Numbered from the stretch's first letter, positions 32,156 through 41,221 are shown. The stretch is DNA of 64,000 nucleotides from Rhizobium sp. Root482 (GCF_001426565.1 NZ_LMFA01000001.1:643287-707286), one strand, 5' to 3'. A program made the numbers and translations. The notes: generated from the letters alone by a model not told the origin.

Positions 32156-33652
32156 CTAGCTATGGAGCGCGATGCGAGGCGCGGGCTGGCGCACGTGGAA
32201 TGGCCGGAACGGCACGCGACGTGCCTTTTCACCTAGCCGGCTGAACAGGGAGGCATAGTGCCTGGCGCTTCTCGCCCAGGAGAAATCGGCTTTCATCGCC
32301 TGCGTCTGCAACTTGCGCCAGGTGGCCGGCTGGTCATAGGTGAGGAGCGCCCTGTCGATTGCGTGATAAAGATCTTCGACCGAACCCGCCTGGAATTGAA
32401 AACCGGTGGCCACGCGCGCCGACATGGCCGCGTCATTGGCATCGATGATCGTCTCGGCCAGCCCGCCGGTGCGCCCAACCACCGGGATCGCGCCATAGCG
32501 AAGCGCATAAAGCTGGGTCAAGCCGCAGGGCTCGAACCGCGAGGGCTGGATGATCGCATCGCTTCCCGCATGGATGAGATGGGCGGTCGCTTCGTCATAA
32601 CCGATCTTGACGCTGACCTTCCCCGGATAGCGCTTCACCTCCTCGAGGAGCCAGGCGACGAACTGCCTGTCCCCCTGTCCATGGACGATCAGCTTGGCGC
32701 CTCGATCGACAATTCCCGGGATGACCGGCACCAAAAGGTCGAGCCCCTTCTGCCAGGTAAGTCGGCTGACGACGGAGAATATCGCACCCGGCCCGTCCTC
32801 CAGGCCACACGCATCGACAAGCTTCATGCGGTTTACGCGGCGGCGGCCGATCGACCGGTAATCGTAGTTCGCCGCGATATGGGGGTCGGTCGCAGGGTTC
32901 CAGACATCGGTGTCGATGCCATTGACGATGCCGTGCATCACGTCGCGGCGCGTGGCGAGCACCCCCTGCAACCCCATACCCAGATCTTCCACGAGGATTT
33001 CCCGGGCATAGGTGGGGCTGACCGTCGTCACGGCGTCGGCCATCCTGATGCCCGCCTTCAAAAAGCAGATATCATCATAATATTCCATATGATCGATGCC
33101 GCGGAAATCATCAGGCAATTCGAGCGCCGGAAAGACGGATGTTGGGAACTGCCCCTGGAACGCCAGGTTGTGGATCGTCAACACCGTGGGTATGGAAACG
33201 CCTGCAGCCCGCAAATAGGCGCAGGTGAGTGCCGACTGCCAGTCATGCATGTGCACGAGGTCGGGCTTCCATCCCGGCAGCAGGCCGGCCGCGATGCAGG
33301 CCGCCGCTTTGGAGAGAGCGGCAAAGCGCCTCCAATTGTCGGGATGGTCTACTCCATCCTCATCGACATAGGGTCCGCCCGGCCGTTCATACAGTTCCGG
33401 GCAATCGAGGATTACGAGATCAAGTCCCTCGTGAAAGACCGACCATAGGGATGCCCTGGCCCCCAACAGGGTGAAATCGGCAAGTTTCACGCGGGCGGTG
33501 ACCGGCCGCATTACCTGAGGGTAGCCTGGCAGCAGCGTTCTGACACGAATATCATATTGGGCGATGGCTTTCGGCAGGGCGCCGGTCACATCCGCCAGGC
33601 CGCCTGTTTTCACCAAGGGAAAAAGCTCGGAAGCAACCGCAAGAATATTCAT
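32156..33652 (-). CDS. glgA: Glycogen synthase (ADP-glucose type, GT5)
   Basis: 498 residues, close to the family length of about 480. The ADP-glucose-binding KTGGLADV motif is at residues 16-23 and the C-terminal FEPCGLTQLYALRYG loop with the GT-B donor-site Glu is present, as are YEDDEDG-like and GIDTDVWNP signatures. It extends alpha-1,4-glucan from ADP-glucose in the cytosol. No glgB, glgC or glgP lies alongside, so this is a lone copy, probably a second one beside a main glg operon elsewhere. Confidence 0.95.
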   Translation of the reverse strand: MNILAVASELFPLVKTGGLADVTGALPKAIAQYDIRVRTLLPGYPQVMRPVTARVKLADFTLLGARASLWSVFHEGLDLVILDCPELYERPGGPYVDEDGVDHPDNWRRFAALSKAAACIAAGLLPGWKPDLVHMHDWQSALTCAYLRAAGVSIPTVLTIHNLAFQGQFPTSVFPALELPDDFRGIDHMEYYDDICFLKAGIRMADAVTTVSPTYAREILVEDLGMGLQGVLATRRDVMHGIVNGIDTDVWNPATDPHIAANYDYRSIGRRRVNRMKLVDACGLEDGPGAIFSVVSRLTWQKGLDLLVPVIPGIVDRGAKLIVHGQGDRQFVAWLLEEVKRYPGKVSVKIGYDEATAHLIHAGSDAIIQPSRFEPCGLTQLYALRYGAIPVVGRTGGLAETIIDANDAAMSARVATGFQFQAGSVEDLYHAIDRALLTYDQPATWRKLQTQAMKADFSWARSARHYASLFSRLGEKARRVPFRPFHVRQPAPRIALHS

Positions 33653-34010
33653 GGCTTGCGCTCCTGTACTCTTGGAAAATCGACGTTCATGTCTCTCATT
33701 TCAGCTGCACCATCTCACATATTCCGTTGACGTCCCGGCGTCGAACGCGTGCGGGCCATCCACACAACGACTTCCATGAACCTACACTGCCCGGCGCATG
33801 TTTACGTCCGGGAGAGAGTGCCCGCATGGCCAACCCTTGGCTGGCGAAGCAATGGCTGAAGTCGATGTTTCGGCTGGACCCGCACACAGCAACGATAACT
33901 GACTCCCCGTCACAATGTTCCCGGTCCATGGCCCGTCTCGCGGGGAAATTTTCAGCGGATCGCAGCTGCGGAAAATACGTCTGCGCCGGCAGGCGGATCA
34001 GCCGTGCCGC
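33653..34010. other. Intergenic region, nothing assigned
   Basis: About 360 bases between the divergent glgA gene and an EcfG-type promoter. A 72-codon open frame at 33826-34044 has a passable ribosome site but an Arg/Ser/Cys-rich product, and it runs through the promoter that follows. I do not call it. The glgA promoter should be here. Confidence 0.5.
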
Positions 34011-34035
34011 GGAACTTATTTGGCGCTCGAACGTT
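34011..34035 (+). promoter_or_regulatory. EcfG-type general stress promoter
   Basis: GGAAC at 34011-34015, exactly 16 bases, then CGTT at 34032-34035. This is a perfect match to the promoter used by the EcfG (RpoE2) sigma factor in rhizobia. The start codon at 34070 lies 34 bases downstream. Confidence 0.75.
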
Positions 34036-34069
34036 CGAAAGTGAGTTAACGCCGGGACGGGTGAAGACC

Positions 34070-34258
34070 ATGAACACTGCCGACTATCTCCGCATCCAGT
34101 ATGACTGCATCAGCAAGACCGTTCTTCTCCAGTGCGGCGACCAAAGCCATGTCCTGGAAGATCGTTTTCAGAACAAGGATACCGCCGAGGAGGCGGCAAA
34201 GCGGTTTGCAAAAATCCACTGGGGTTACCCGGCGCCTGAAAAACAGAGCCAGCACTGA
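34070..34258 (+). CDS. Small hypothetical protein behind an EcfG promoter
   Basis: 62 residues from the ATG at 34070; the frame opens at 34004, but that start would lie within the promoter. Mixed charge, one Cys pair (C14, C22), no membrane segment. The perfect EcfG-type promoter just upstream suggests induction in general stress or stationary phase. No homologous family is recognised. Confidence 0.65.
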   Translation: MNTADYLRIQYDCISKTVLLQCGDQSHVLEDRFQNKDTAEEAAKRFAKIHWGYPAPEKQSQH

Positions 34259-34293
34259 CCGGACGGTCTCATTTCGAAACCTGAGATGGCCAT

Positions 34294-34512
34294 ATGAGCA
34301 TGGACGCGTGGACCGGCGGATGCCTGTGCGGAAACCGGCGTTACCGGCTCCGCAAAGCGCCTGCCCATGTCGGATATTGCCATTGCAGCATGTGCCGAAA
34401 GGCGACCGGTGGCGCCTCGGCCATCCTTGCGCGCATATCGACACGGGATCTGGAGTGGACCGGCTGCCCGCGGGCAGGATCTCAGGGCGGGAGAGCCGGT
34501 CCAGGACGATGA
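34294..34512 (+). pseudogene. Truncated GFA-family (glutathione-dependent formaldehyde-activating-like) gene
   Basis: The 72-codon frame begins like a GFA-family protein: GGCLCGNRRYRL followed by GYCHCSMCRKATGGA, the two zinc-binding Cys clusters. Intact members have about 130 residues and two more conserved blocks. Here similarity stops after about residue 55 and the remaining codons read as unrelated sequence to a stop. The other two frames do not resume the family. So the 3' half has been lost and the next gene begins 60 bases later. Confidence 0.65.
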
Positions 34513-34572
34513 TCGGCACCAGTTGCGCGGACGCAACCAGGAGAGCCCGCACCACAAGGGATAAGATGTAAG

Positions 34573-35229
34573 GTGACCGCTCTTCGCGCACCAAAACTGC
34601 CGCCGGTCTTCGGCACCGACCACGCAGAGGGATCGTCGCTGGGAAAACTGCATCATGATGCGGAAGATTGCCGGCGCTGTGATCTTTATCGCGACGCCAC
34701 GCAGGTCGTTTTCGGGGAAGGTCCGAAGGATGCGGCTGTGGTTCTTGTCGGCGAACAGCCCGGCGACCACGAGGATTTGGCCGGCCGGCCCTTCGTTGGG
34801 CCGGCTGGCCGGTTGCTTGATGAATGCTTGCACGAGGCCGAAATCGACCGTTCGCTCTGCTATGTCACCAACGCGGTCAAGCACTTCAAATTCGAACTTC
34901 GCGGCAAAAGGCGCCTTCATACCCGCCCCAATGCCGGGGAAATAAAGGCCTGCGCATTCTGGCTGGGCGGCGAACTCGATCTCATTCGCCCCAGCCTGAT
35001 CGTCGCCCTCGGCGCGACCGCGCTCTATTCCCTGATGGGCAGATCAGTCGGCCTGACGAAACGGCGCGGCGAGGTGCTGGAGACGGTGACGGGCACGCCT
35101 TTGCTCGTGACCATCCATCCGTCCTATCTGCTGCGGATCAGGAGCCGCGGTGACGCGGCCGAGGCGAGACGTCATTTCATTTCGGATCTCGAACAGGTCA
35201 AATCCTACCTGCCACGGCAGGAACAATGA
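34573..35229 (+). CDS. UdgX-type uracil-DNA glycosylase, covalent uracil-DNA binder
   Basis: 218 residues from a GTG. The uracil-binding loop reads GEQPGDHEDLAGRPFVGPAG (60-79) and a C-terminal THIPS-like motif reads TIHPSYLL. The UdgX-specific insert KRRLH is at residues 112-116, with the His that attacks C1' and leaves the protein covalently bound to the abasic site. Cys33 and Cys36, with Cys127, fit the iron-sulfur cluster of family 4/5 enzymes. Known UdgX proteins bind uracil-containing DNA almost irreversibly. The end of this gene carries the -35 element of the next promoter. Confidence 0.9.
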   Translation: MTALRAPKLPPVFGTDHAEGSSLGKLHHDAEDCRRCDLYRDATQVVFGEGPKDAAVVLVGEQPGDHEDLAGRPFVGPAGRLLDECLHEAEIDRSLCYVTNAVKHFKFELRGKRRLHTRPNAGEIKACAFWLGGELDLIRPSLIVALGATALYSLMGRSVGLTKRRGEVLETVTGTPLLVTIHPSYLLRIRSRGDAAEARRHFISDLEQVKSYLPRQEQ

Positions 35230-35244
35230 GTTGACCTGCACGTT
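35220..35244 (+). promoter_or_regulatory. EcfG-type general stress promoter overlapping the udgX end
   Basis: GGAAC at 35220-35224, exactly 16 bases, CGTT at 35241-35244. A second perfect EcfG consensus match. Its -35 element is formed by the last codons of the uracil glycosylase gene, and the small gene at 35274 begins 29 bases downstream. Confidence 0.75.
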
Positions 35245-35273
35245 GAACAGCATCCCCAACCGGAGACAGACAG

Positions 35274-35462
35274 ATGGGCATCGAACAGGCGCCGACCGAA
35301 ACCGGCAAGCAATCCGCTCGCGGATTGCGTGAAAGCACAAGGATCGAAGAACAGGAGGTCGAGGACAGCAAGGGCTCCGATCTCGCCAAGGGCGCGGAAC
35401 GCGTCGAAGAACGCTCACGAAGCTCCGACGGCAAGAGCGCCGGAGACAAGCAGCGGTCGTGA
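35274..35462 (+). CDS. Small, highly charged, probably disordered stress protein
   Basis: 62 residues, very rich in Glu, Lys, Arg and Ser, with no aromatic residue and no hydrophobic core, so probably disordered. CGGAGACAGACAG precedes the ATG. The EcfG-type promoter immediately upstream is its only evident control. Composition recalls small hydrophilin-like stress proteins; no family assigned. Confidence 0.7.
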   Translation: MGIEQAPTETGKQSARGLRESTRIEEQEVEDSKGSDLAKGAERVEERSRSSDGKSAGDKQRS

Positions 35463-35480
35463 TTGGGCAGACTGCCGCGA

Positions 35481-36230
35481 TTATGACGCGTCGGACGATT
35501 TCCAGTGATCCAGTTCAGCGGAGGTGAACTTCGCCCTGCGGCTGCGGTTCCATGTAATGCCACGCTTGACGATACCGGCAGGCGCACCGGCGAGCACGAT
35601 GCCCTGTTCCTCGAAGCGACGGTTTACGAAGGCCATTGCCCCCACGATGCTGTCGGACGGCACGACGGCGCCCTTGTTGATGATGGCACCGACGCCGATC
35701 CAGACGTGATCGCCGATGACCACCGATTTTGCGGCATTGATACGTCTTCCCGTCGCCCGGTCGACCACGGAATGCGCGTCCGTCGTCCGGATTTCGATTT
35801 CCCGCGATAGCATGCACCACTCCCCGATCGTCACGTCGCAATTTTCCTGGCACAGGATATAGACGTCGACAGTGGTTGAGTTGTTTCCAAAGCGGATGGT
35901 CTGTCCGTTCCCCTTCACGACGATTTTTCCCCGGAAGTGGCAGTTGTCGCCGATCATGATACTGTTGTTGTTTCCGACGACCTCGATCGTTCCGCTGAAT
36001 TTCGTCTGCTTGCCGATCGAGAGGTGATTTCCCGTTCCCTTGCCGACGAAAACATGGCCTGCCAGCGATGTCGCGCCGAGATCGGTGAACGCGTTGTCCT
36101 TCCCGAACGCGTTGCGAAATTTAGGGGGCTTTCTGTCTGGCAGAAGAGCTTCGGCCTCGCTCCTTCCCGGGTAAGGAACCATGCTGGCCAGAAACACGGG
36201 CATCATGGCAAAAAACTCGGCGAATCTCAT
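35481..36230 (-). CDS. Left-handed beta-helix acyltransferase of the capsule group
   Basis: 249 residues. From about residue 50 to 205 it shows hexapeptide-repeat character (IGDNCHFRGKIVVKGNG, VVIGDHVWIGVGAIINKGAVV), the fold of LbetaH acetyltransferases such as those of colanic acid synthesis. The catalytic His candidate is in TTDAHSVVD, and AGAPAGIVKRGI ends the helix. It should acetylate a sugar of a surface polysaccharide using acetyl-CoA. It lies 34 bases behind the KpsC-like gene on the same strand. Confidence 0.83.
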   Translation of the reverse strand: MRFAEFFAMMPVFLASMVPYPGRSEAEALLPDRKPPKFRNAFGKDNAFTDLGATSLAGHVFVGKGTGNHLSIGKQTKFSGTIEVVGNNNSIMIGDNCHFRGKIVVKGNGQTIRFGNNSTTVDVYILCQENCDVTIGEWCMLSREIEIRTTDAHSVVDRATGRRINAAKSVVIGDHVWIGVGAIINKGAVVPSDSIVGAMAFVNRRFEEQGIVLAGAPAGIVKRGITWNRSRRAKFTSAELDHWKSSDAS

Positions 36231-36264
36231 CTTGTTTCCCCGCGTCCGCGACGGGCTGCTACCA

Positions 36265-37611
36265 CTAACGCCATGTCTTTTTCTTCACCGACTTCAACAG
36301 CGGCATCTTCGGCTTTACCACCTTCAGGAGGGGCTCCTTCGGCTTCGGCGCCACGCTCTTCTTTGCGGGAGGATCGAGAATATCGAGAACCTTGCGAATG
36401 ACCTGTATCTCGGCCTTGTGAGCGCTGCTGCTGACCAGTTTCAACGGCGGCACGGCGGGTGCCGCAACCTTCTTCACGGCAGGGACGGCGCTCGGTTTTT
36501 TCGCCGGCTGGGTTCGCTTCATCCAGTAGAGAAGGTCGAGGGCCTGCTCGAACTGGACTTCCTTGCGCAGGATCGGATCGAAATAACGGGGATAGAGGAT
36601 ATAGGCCGCCGCAAAAATTTCCTCCGCGGTGTGCCGGGCGGTCCGTCGCTCGCATCTCTGACGATCGTCGGTCGCCCCCCATCCGGCGTAGAAGGGCATG
36701 CCGAGGCAGGTCACCTTGATGCCCCGGATTAGTGCCTCGAAACCGGAAAGCGAGGTAATCGTATAGACGTGATCCACGGTCTCGAACGCATCGGCAAGCG
36801 TGATGTCCTGCTCGAGGACCATGGCGATGCCGCGAACCTCGTCGGGCTTGGATTGCGGGGGGGCGCTGCGGGTGCCGTGAAGAACCTCCGGATGCGGCTT
36901 GTAGATGATCTGCGCGTCGAGGTTTTCGCGGGCTGCGATCCGCACCAGGTCATTGTTGTTGATCGCGCGATTGCACCCCTTCTTGATGGACATATCGCCT
37001 TCGACCTGCCCGACCACGAGAACCCGCTTGCGGTCCTTCGGCCCGTAGATGGTTTCGATGTCGACATCGTTGGACGTGTTGTACTTGCTAAGGCGCGTCT
37101 CGATCAGGGAGCGCATCCCTTCCCTCGCCCGCTCCATCAGCACGGGATCACCGGCAAAATCATGGGATTGAAGAATTTGCTCGAGCCGCGAGGGCGCCGT
37201 CGCATCGAAATAGAGTGCCGGCGAATCGAAGCAGAGCGAAAGCGGCGGCGCCTTCGTCGCCCCAAGCGCGACCGACCGCAGGAACCCGTCTTCGACGCGA
37301 ACATAATTCACGCCGAAGCGCTCGCAGAACGGAATGATGAAGGGCGGATGTTTGTAGCCCCAGACGCAGAGCACCGACCTTTTGTCCGCGAGCATCCACG
37401 GCACCAGCGACGTATAGAATTCCCATTTGGAGACCGTTCGATCCCTCCGCACGATTTTCCGATCCGGAAACCAGTCGTTGATGAATGTTTTCCACGGCGA
37501 CATGCCAAGCACATAGGCCGTCGGCCTGCCGCTAGCGCTCCATCTTCGAAAGGGTATCCGGCCATAACGATAGATGGCCTTGAACGGTTGGAGCCAGCTG
37601 GTCGGCTTCAT
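36265..37611 (-). CDS. KpsC-like capsule polysaccharide glycosyltransferase (beta-Kdo transferase family)
   Basis: 448 residues. VEDGFLRSVALGA, LVVGQVEGDMSIKKG, IYKPHPEVLHG and TITSLSGFEALIRG followed by CLGMPFYAGWG are the signatures of the KpsC/KpsS family, which builds the Kdo linker on phosphatidylglycerol for group 2 capsule export. Typical KpsC has two such modules in about 670 residues; one is present here. The C-terminal 80 residues are Lys/Pro/Ala-rich and low in complexity, probably disordered. Co-directional with the acyltransferase. Confidence 0.88.
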   Translation of the reverse strand: MKPTSWLQPFKAIYRYGRIPFRRWSASGRPTAYVLGMSPWKTFINDWFPDRKIVRRDRTVSKWEFYTSLVPWMLADKRSVLCVWGYKHPPFIIPFCERFGVNYVRVEDGFLRSVALGATKAPPLSLCFDSPALYFDATAPSRLEQILQSHDFAGDPVLMERAREGMRSLIETRLSKYNTSNDVDIETIYGPKDRKRVLVVGQVEGDMSIKKGCNRAINNNDLVRIAARENLDAQIIYKPHPEVLHGTRSAPPQSKPDEVRGIAMVLEQDITLADAFETVDHVYTITSLSGFEALIRGIKVTCLGMPFYAGWGATDDRQRCERRTARHTAEEIFAAAYILYPRYFDPILRKEVQFEQALDLLYWMKRTQPAKKPSAVPAVKKVAAPAVPPLKLVSSSAHKAEIQVIRKVLDILDPPAKKSVAPKPKEPLLKVVKPKMPLLKSVKKKTWR

Positions 37612-37827
37612 TCATCATTTCCTGTGTTTGAAAATTCGCGCACATGACTTGCCCCCGGGACGCCTGGCGACCGAAGCGAGGCCACCAAAGAAACCCGTCA
37701 AGCGACGTCGAGGCGAGATGGGGGATATGGCAAGCTGGGATGGTCGAGTGCGCTCACAGGGCAGCCGAGCATCGCAAAACCCCGAGGATTCCAGGCTCTC
37801 GTCACGGGCCCGCCGGTCGGCCATTCC

Positions 37828-38067
37828 TCATTTCCGCGACCGGGCATCACCGATACATTCGGCCAACCCCTCATCGAACCAGTGCTTGGCGAACTCGTCG
37901 CCTTCCAATCCGTTTAGACCTTCTGCTTCCTCACCAGGACGGGCGTCCTCGAAAAGGAAATAGGCCAAACCCGCAGCAAGCAGGAAAAGCAGGAACTTGT
38001 GGGTATCGGACGGCATCAGGAAAGACACGCCAATGACCAATAAGGACAAACAACCGGCTAATCTCAT
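37828..38067 (-). CDS. Small membrane protein
   Basis: 79 residues. AAAAGGAGATCTCC directly precedes the ATG. Two short hydrophobic segments (about 4-18 and 24-42) are followed by an acidic tail (EDARPGEEAEGLNGLEGDEF). The tail could face the cytosol. It lies alone between two capsule genes of opposite direction. Function unknown. Confidence 0.65.
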   Translation of the reverse strand: MRLAGCLSLLVIGVSFLMPSDTHKFLLFLLAAGLAYFLFEDARPGEEAEGLNGLEGDEFAKHWFDEGLAECIGDARSRK

Positions 38068-38301
38068 GGAGATCTCCTTTTATTGACCCGGAGTTTTGCA
38101 TCCTTCCATGACAGGCACATGACATTACGGTAACACTGGTGCGACAGAGGCTCGCTGCTTGCCGGAAGACATGCCGCCTGCGGAGGAGATGCCGGCCGGC
38201 TTGAACATTGCAATCGCGCGCTGCCTGGCCTAAGAGCACATCATCCGCTTGCATGCTGCGCCGGCACCGATCGACGCCTCCGATCCTGGGATTTTTCGGC
38301 C

Positions 38302-41130
38302 TTGACAGTAGCCTTCCACGCCTGGAACCCGTTTCAAGTCTTCCAGATCGCGGACCTGGCGCGCAGTTACACAGACAGCGTGCTCCTGCTCGAGCATCGC
38401 GGCAACATGGATTTCGACAGGGTTTTCGACAAATCCGTCCTTGGCGAACTGGGTCTGCCGGTCATCGAAACCACAGCCAGGCGCATAGCGCAGAGCGACG
38501 GCCGGTTTTCCGCGATCGTCTGCCAGACGCCCTTCCGCCACATCGAGAGACTGCGCAAGACCAGGCGCATCGCCATGCAGTATTCGATGACCAAGGAGGG
38601 CCATCAATATGGGGCGTGGCGGGCCATGTTCGACCTGAACCTGGTCTATGGCGACTATTCGCGCGCCCATATCGCGCCGCTTTCGCCCTGCAGGATCATC
38701 GGCAATCCGAGGTTCGAACCCTGGTTCGACGGAACCCTGGACCAGCGCAGGCTGGACAGGGCGAAAGCCCATCTCGACCCGTCGAAGAAGACGATCCTCT
38801 ATCTTCCGACCTGGGGCGAGTTGTCCTCCGTTCCCCTTTATCAATCCGCTCTGGGCAAACTGACCGAAAGATACAATGTCATTGCGAAGGTCCACCACAA
38901 TACGGACGCGCTGGAACTGAAGCAAAAGGTCGCCTTGGGAAAGAACGGCCTGAACTCGATCTTCGGCGCCTCCGACGACCTTCTCTACCTGCTCGCCTGC
39001 TCCGACATGGTGTTGAGCGACTATTCCGGCGCCATATTCGACGCCGTCAATGTGCGCAAACCCGTGGTTCTCCTGCAGAACCAGCCGGAAAAGCTGAAAG
39101 GGCAGAAATTTGGCCTGGAAAGCATCGAATATGCCAGACGTCACGAGATCGGGCCGATCGCCGACGATCCGGAAACCTTGGCGGCGACCATCGAGGAGGC
39201 GTTCGAACGACCCGAACGCTTTGCCGAGGTCAACAGTGCGCTGAAATCCGAATGTTTCGGGCTGGAGACAGGATGCGGCGCGGCCGGCGCCGAAGCCATA
39301 TCCGATCTGCTGAACGGAAAAACGGAGCCAAGGGCCTATTACCAGCTCTATGTGCGCGACGAACTTCTGCGCAACCGGGAACAGATCGAGAAATACAAGA
39401 CGCTCATTCCATCCAATATTCAGCTAAATCCGAAACGGCTCCTGCGGATCGCCAGGATCATCGCCAATGGCGGTTCGAGCGTCATCGCGCGCCCGGCGCC
39501 AGTTGTGGCCTCTGCGCCCGCACTGACGGAACGCACCGTCACCGACCAGGAATTGCCGAATTTTCTTCGCCATGCGTTCAGGCATCTTCCGTCCGACCTG
39601 CTGTTCCTGGCTGCCAGATCCATGCTGGATAAAGGCCATGAAACAGCGGCCGTCCAGACTGCGGAAATTGCCGCCCTGCGCGGAAGCGACCGCGCCCTTG
39701 GTACCGTCACGCTGGCAGCGGGTCGGCAGAGAAACCTGTCCCTGCTCACAAAGCTGCATGACCTTTTCAAACGCCTGCCGGAGCGAAGCCTTGCTCTCAA
39801 CGCCTGGCATGCCGCCCGAACCTGCGAAGCGCTCGGCATGAACGGAGCCAACGAATATCTGGAGCGATCGCGGCAGATCCTGATGAAGGACGCCGCCGAC
39901 AGCCGGTTCCCGATCAAATCCCGGCACCGTGCGGTAAAAGCCCTCGTCCAGCAAAGATTCTGGAGCGATGCCGAAGAGCTTTTGCCGGCGATCGGGGCGC
40001 CGGCGATCAGGTCCGAGACGCAAGCCACCCTGAACCTGCTTCGCGCCCGCAGCGGAAACTGGGCCGACCTGATCGAGCTTGCCAATCGCAATGCCAGGGA
40101 AGACGTGCCTTGGTGCAAGCGAGCGGGCGTGGTGTCCAGGCTGGAAGATGCCCGGGACGGCCCGGCCATGAAATTTCTCGTGCCCACCTATTTTGGCGAT
40201 GCGGCCTCGGGCCCCGACGCGGCCGCGCATGCCCGCATCTGCACATTTCTGAGAGACGTGCTCGACGCATTCGACAGGCAGGGTTTTTCGATTGTGCCGC
40301 AGCACCAGTTCTGGCTGAACATCGCAAACCCTTCGGGGAACTGGCCCGCCCTCTCCTACCACACGACAGGCGACCAGCCGCACTGGCTTCATCTCAAGGA
40401 CAGCGCGATACCCGGCTACTACCGGTTCGACCCCAAAGGCTATGCCGGATTTTCCGCGCTTGCCTCGCTGGGGGATTTGCCGCAGATCGCCCTCGACGCT
40501 CCCCCCGATGCTGTGGACGCCATCTGGAACGATATCCGCGAAGCGACCATCGGCAAAAAAATCTCGAAATATGCCCAGCCACCGGCAACCTCCCTGCCGA
40601 ACGGAGATTACCTGTTCTTTCCAATGCAGTTGATGGAGGACACCGTCTCCGGGCTCGCCTGGATTCCGATGCTGGAAGCGATCGAAACGGTCATCGAAAC
40701 GATCGCGCCAACAGGCATGTCGCTGGTCCTCAAGCGGCATCCACTGTGCGGGAATTCGAAGGTAAAGGACGCGCTGGCCCGATTCGCCCGCTCTCCTTGC
40801 GTGTTCATCTCGGACGGTTCGATCCACGACATCATCCCCCGTGCCAGATCGATCGTCACGGTGAACAGCGGCGTCGGGCTTGAAGCGCTGCTTCACGGCA
40901 AGAACGTCATCACTGTCGGTCAGTCGGAATATGGCCTGGCGACGACGAGGGCCCGGACAAAGGCCGAACTGCGCGATGCGCTCAGAACTCTACCGGAAAT
41001 CGGGATCGATGTAATCAAAAGGTTCATCTGGCTCTACGCAAACAACTGCGTCCGCCCCGACGACCTCTCCCCCCTCACCGCCTGGGCCCTCCAAAACCAA
41101 CCCGCCCCACTAAAGACCCTCGACACCTGA
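38302..41130 (+). CDS. Bifunctional capsule synthase: CDP-glycerol-phosphotransferase-like half plus KpsS/KpsC-like half
   Basis: 942 residues from a TTG; no ATG or GTG lies usefully upstream in frame. Residues 1-340 match the TagB/TagF glycerophosphotransferase fold (TILYLPTWGELS, VIAKVHHNTD, DMVLSDYSGAIFDAVN). Residues 400-600 are helical and TPR-like. Residues 600-930 resemble the KpsS/KpsC glycosyltransferase module (LVLKRHPLC, SIVTVNSGVGLEALLHGKNVI). The first half is expected to polymerise or cap a phosphodiester-linked polyol, the second to add a linker sugar. Such a combination in one chain is unusual. No CDP-glycerol synthesis gene is nearby, so the true donor is uncertain. Confidence 0.8.
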   Translation: MTVAFHAWNPFQVFQIADLARSYTDSVLLLEHRGNMDFDRVFDKSVLGELGLPVIETTARRIAQSDGRFSAIVCQTPFRHIERLRKTRRIAMQYSMTKEGHQYGAWRAMFDLNLVYGDYSRAHIAPLSPCRIIGNPRFEPWFDGTLDQRRLDRAKAHLDPSKKTILYLPTWGELSSVPLYQSALGKLTERYNVIAKVHHNTDALELKQKVALGKNGLNSIFGASDDLLYLLACSDMVLSDYSGAIFDAVNVRKPVVLLQNQPEKLKGQKFGLESIEYARRHEIGPIADDPETLAATIEEAFERPERFAEVNSALKSECFGLETGCGAAGAEAISDLLNGKTEPRAYYQLYVRDELLRNREQIEKYKTLIPSNIQLNPKRLLRIARIIANGGSSVIARPAPVVASAPALTERTVTDQELPNFLRHAFRHLPSDLLFLAARSMLDKGHETAAVQTAEIAALRGSDRALGTVTLAAGRQRNLSLLTKLHDLFKRLPERSLALNAWHAARTCEALGMNGANEYLERSRQILMKDAADSRFPIKSRHRAVKALVQQRFWSDAEELLPAIGAPAIRSETQATLNLLRARSGNWADLIELANRNAREDVPWCKRAGVVSRLEDARDGPAMKFLVPTYFGDAASGPDAAAHARICTFLRDVLDAFDRQGFSIVPQHQFWLNIANPSGNWPALSYHTTGDQPHWLHLKDSAIPGYYRFDPKGYAGFSALASLGDLPQIALDAPPDAVDAIWNDIREATIGKKISKYAQPPATSLPNGDYLFFPMQLMEDTVSGLAWIPMLEAIETVIETIAPTGMSLVLKRHPLCGNSKVKDALARFARSPCVFISDGSIHDIIPRARSIVTVNSGVGLEALLHGKNVITVGQSEYGLATTRARTKAELRDALRTLPEIGIDVIKRFIWLYANNCVRPDDLSPLTAWALQNQPAPLKTLDT

Positions 41131-41221
41131 CCCGCGCCGAAGAAGGCCTGCACCGATCTCTGGAATCGCGCAATAAGCAGCCATGCCCAATCGGTGATCA
41201 AATACTGATTCTATTGGAAGA

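Noticed and set aside
33826-34044. 72-codon + frame between glgA and the stress gene
   Set aside because: A passable ribosome site exists, but the product has no recognisable feature and the frame runs through a perfect EcfG promoter.
38208-39632. 474-codon + frame overlapping the capsule fusion gene
   Set aside because: The fusion gene in the other frame has clear family motifs; this product is Arg/Gln-rich shadow sequence.
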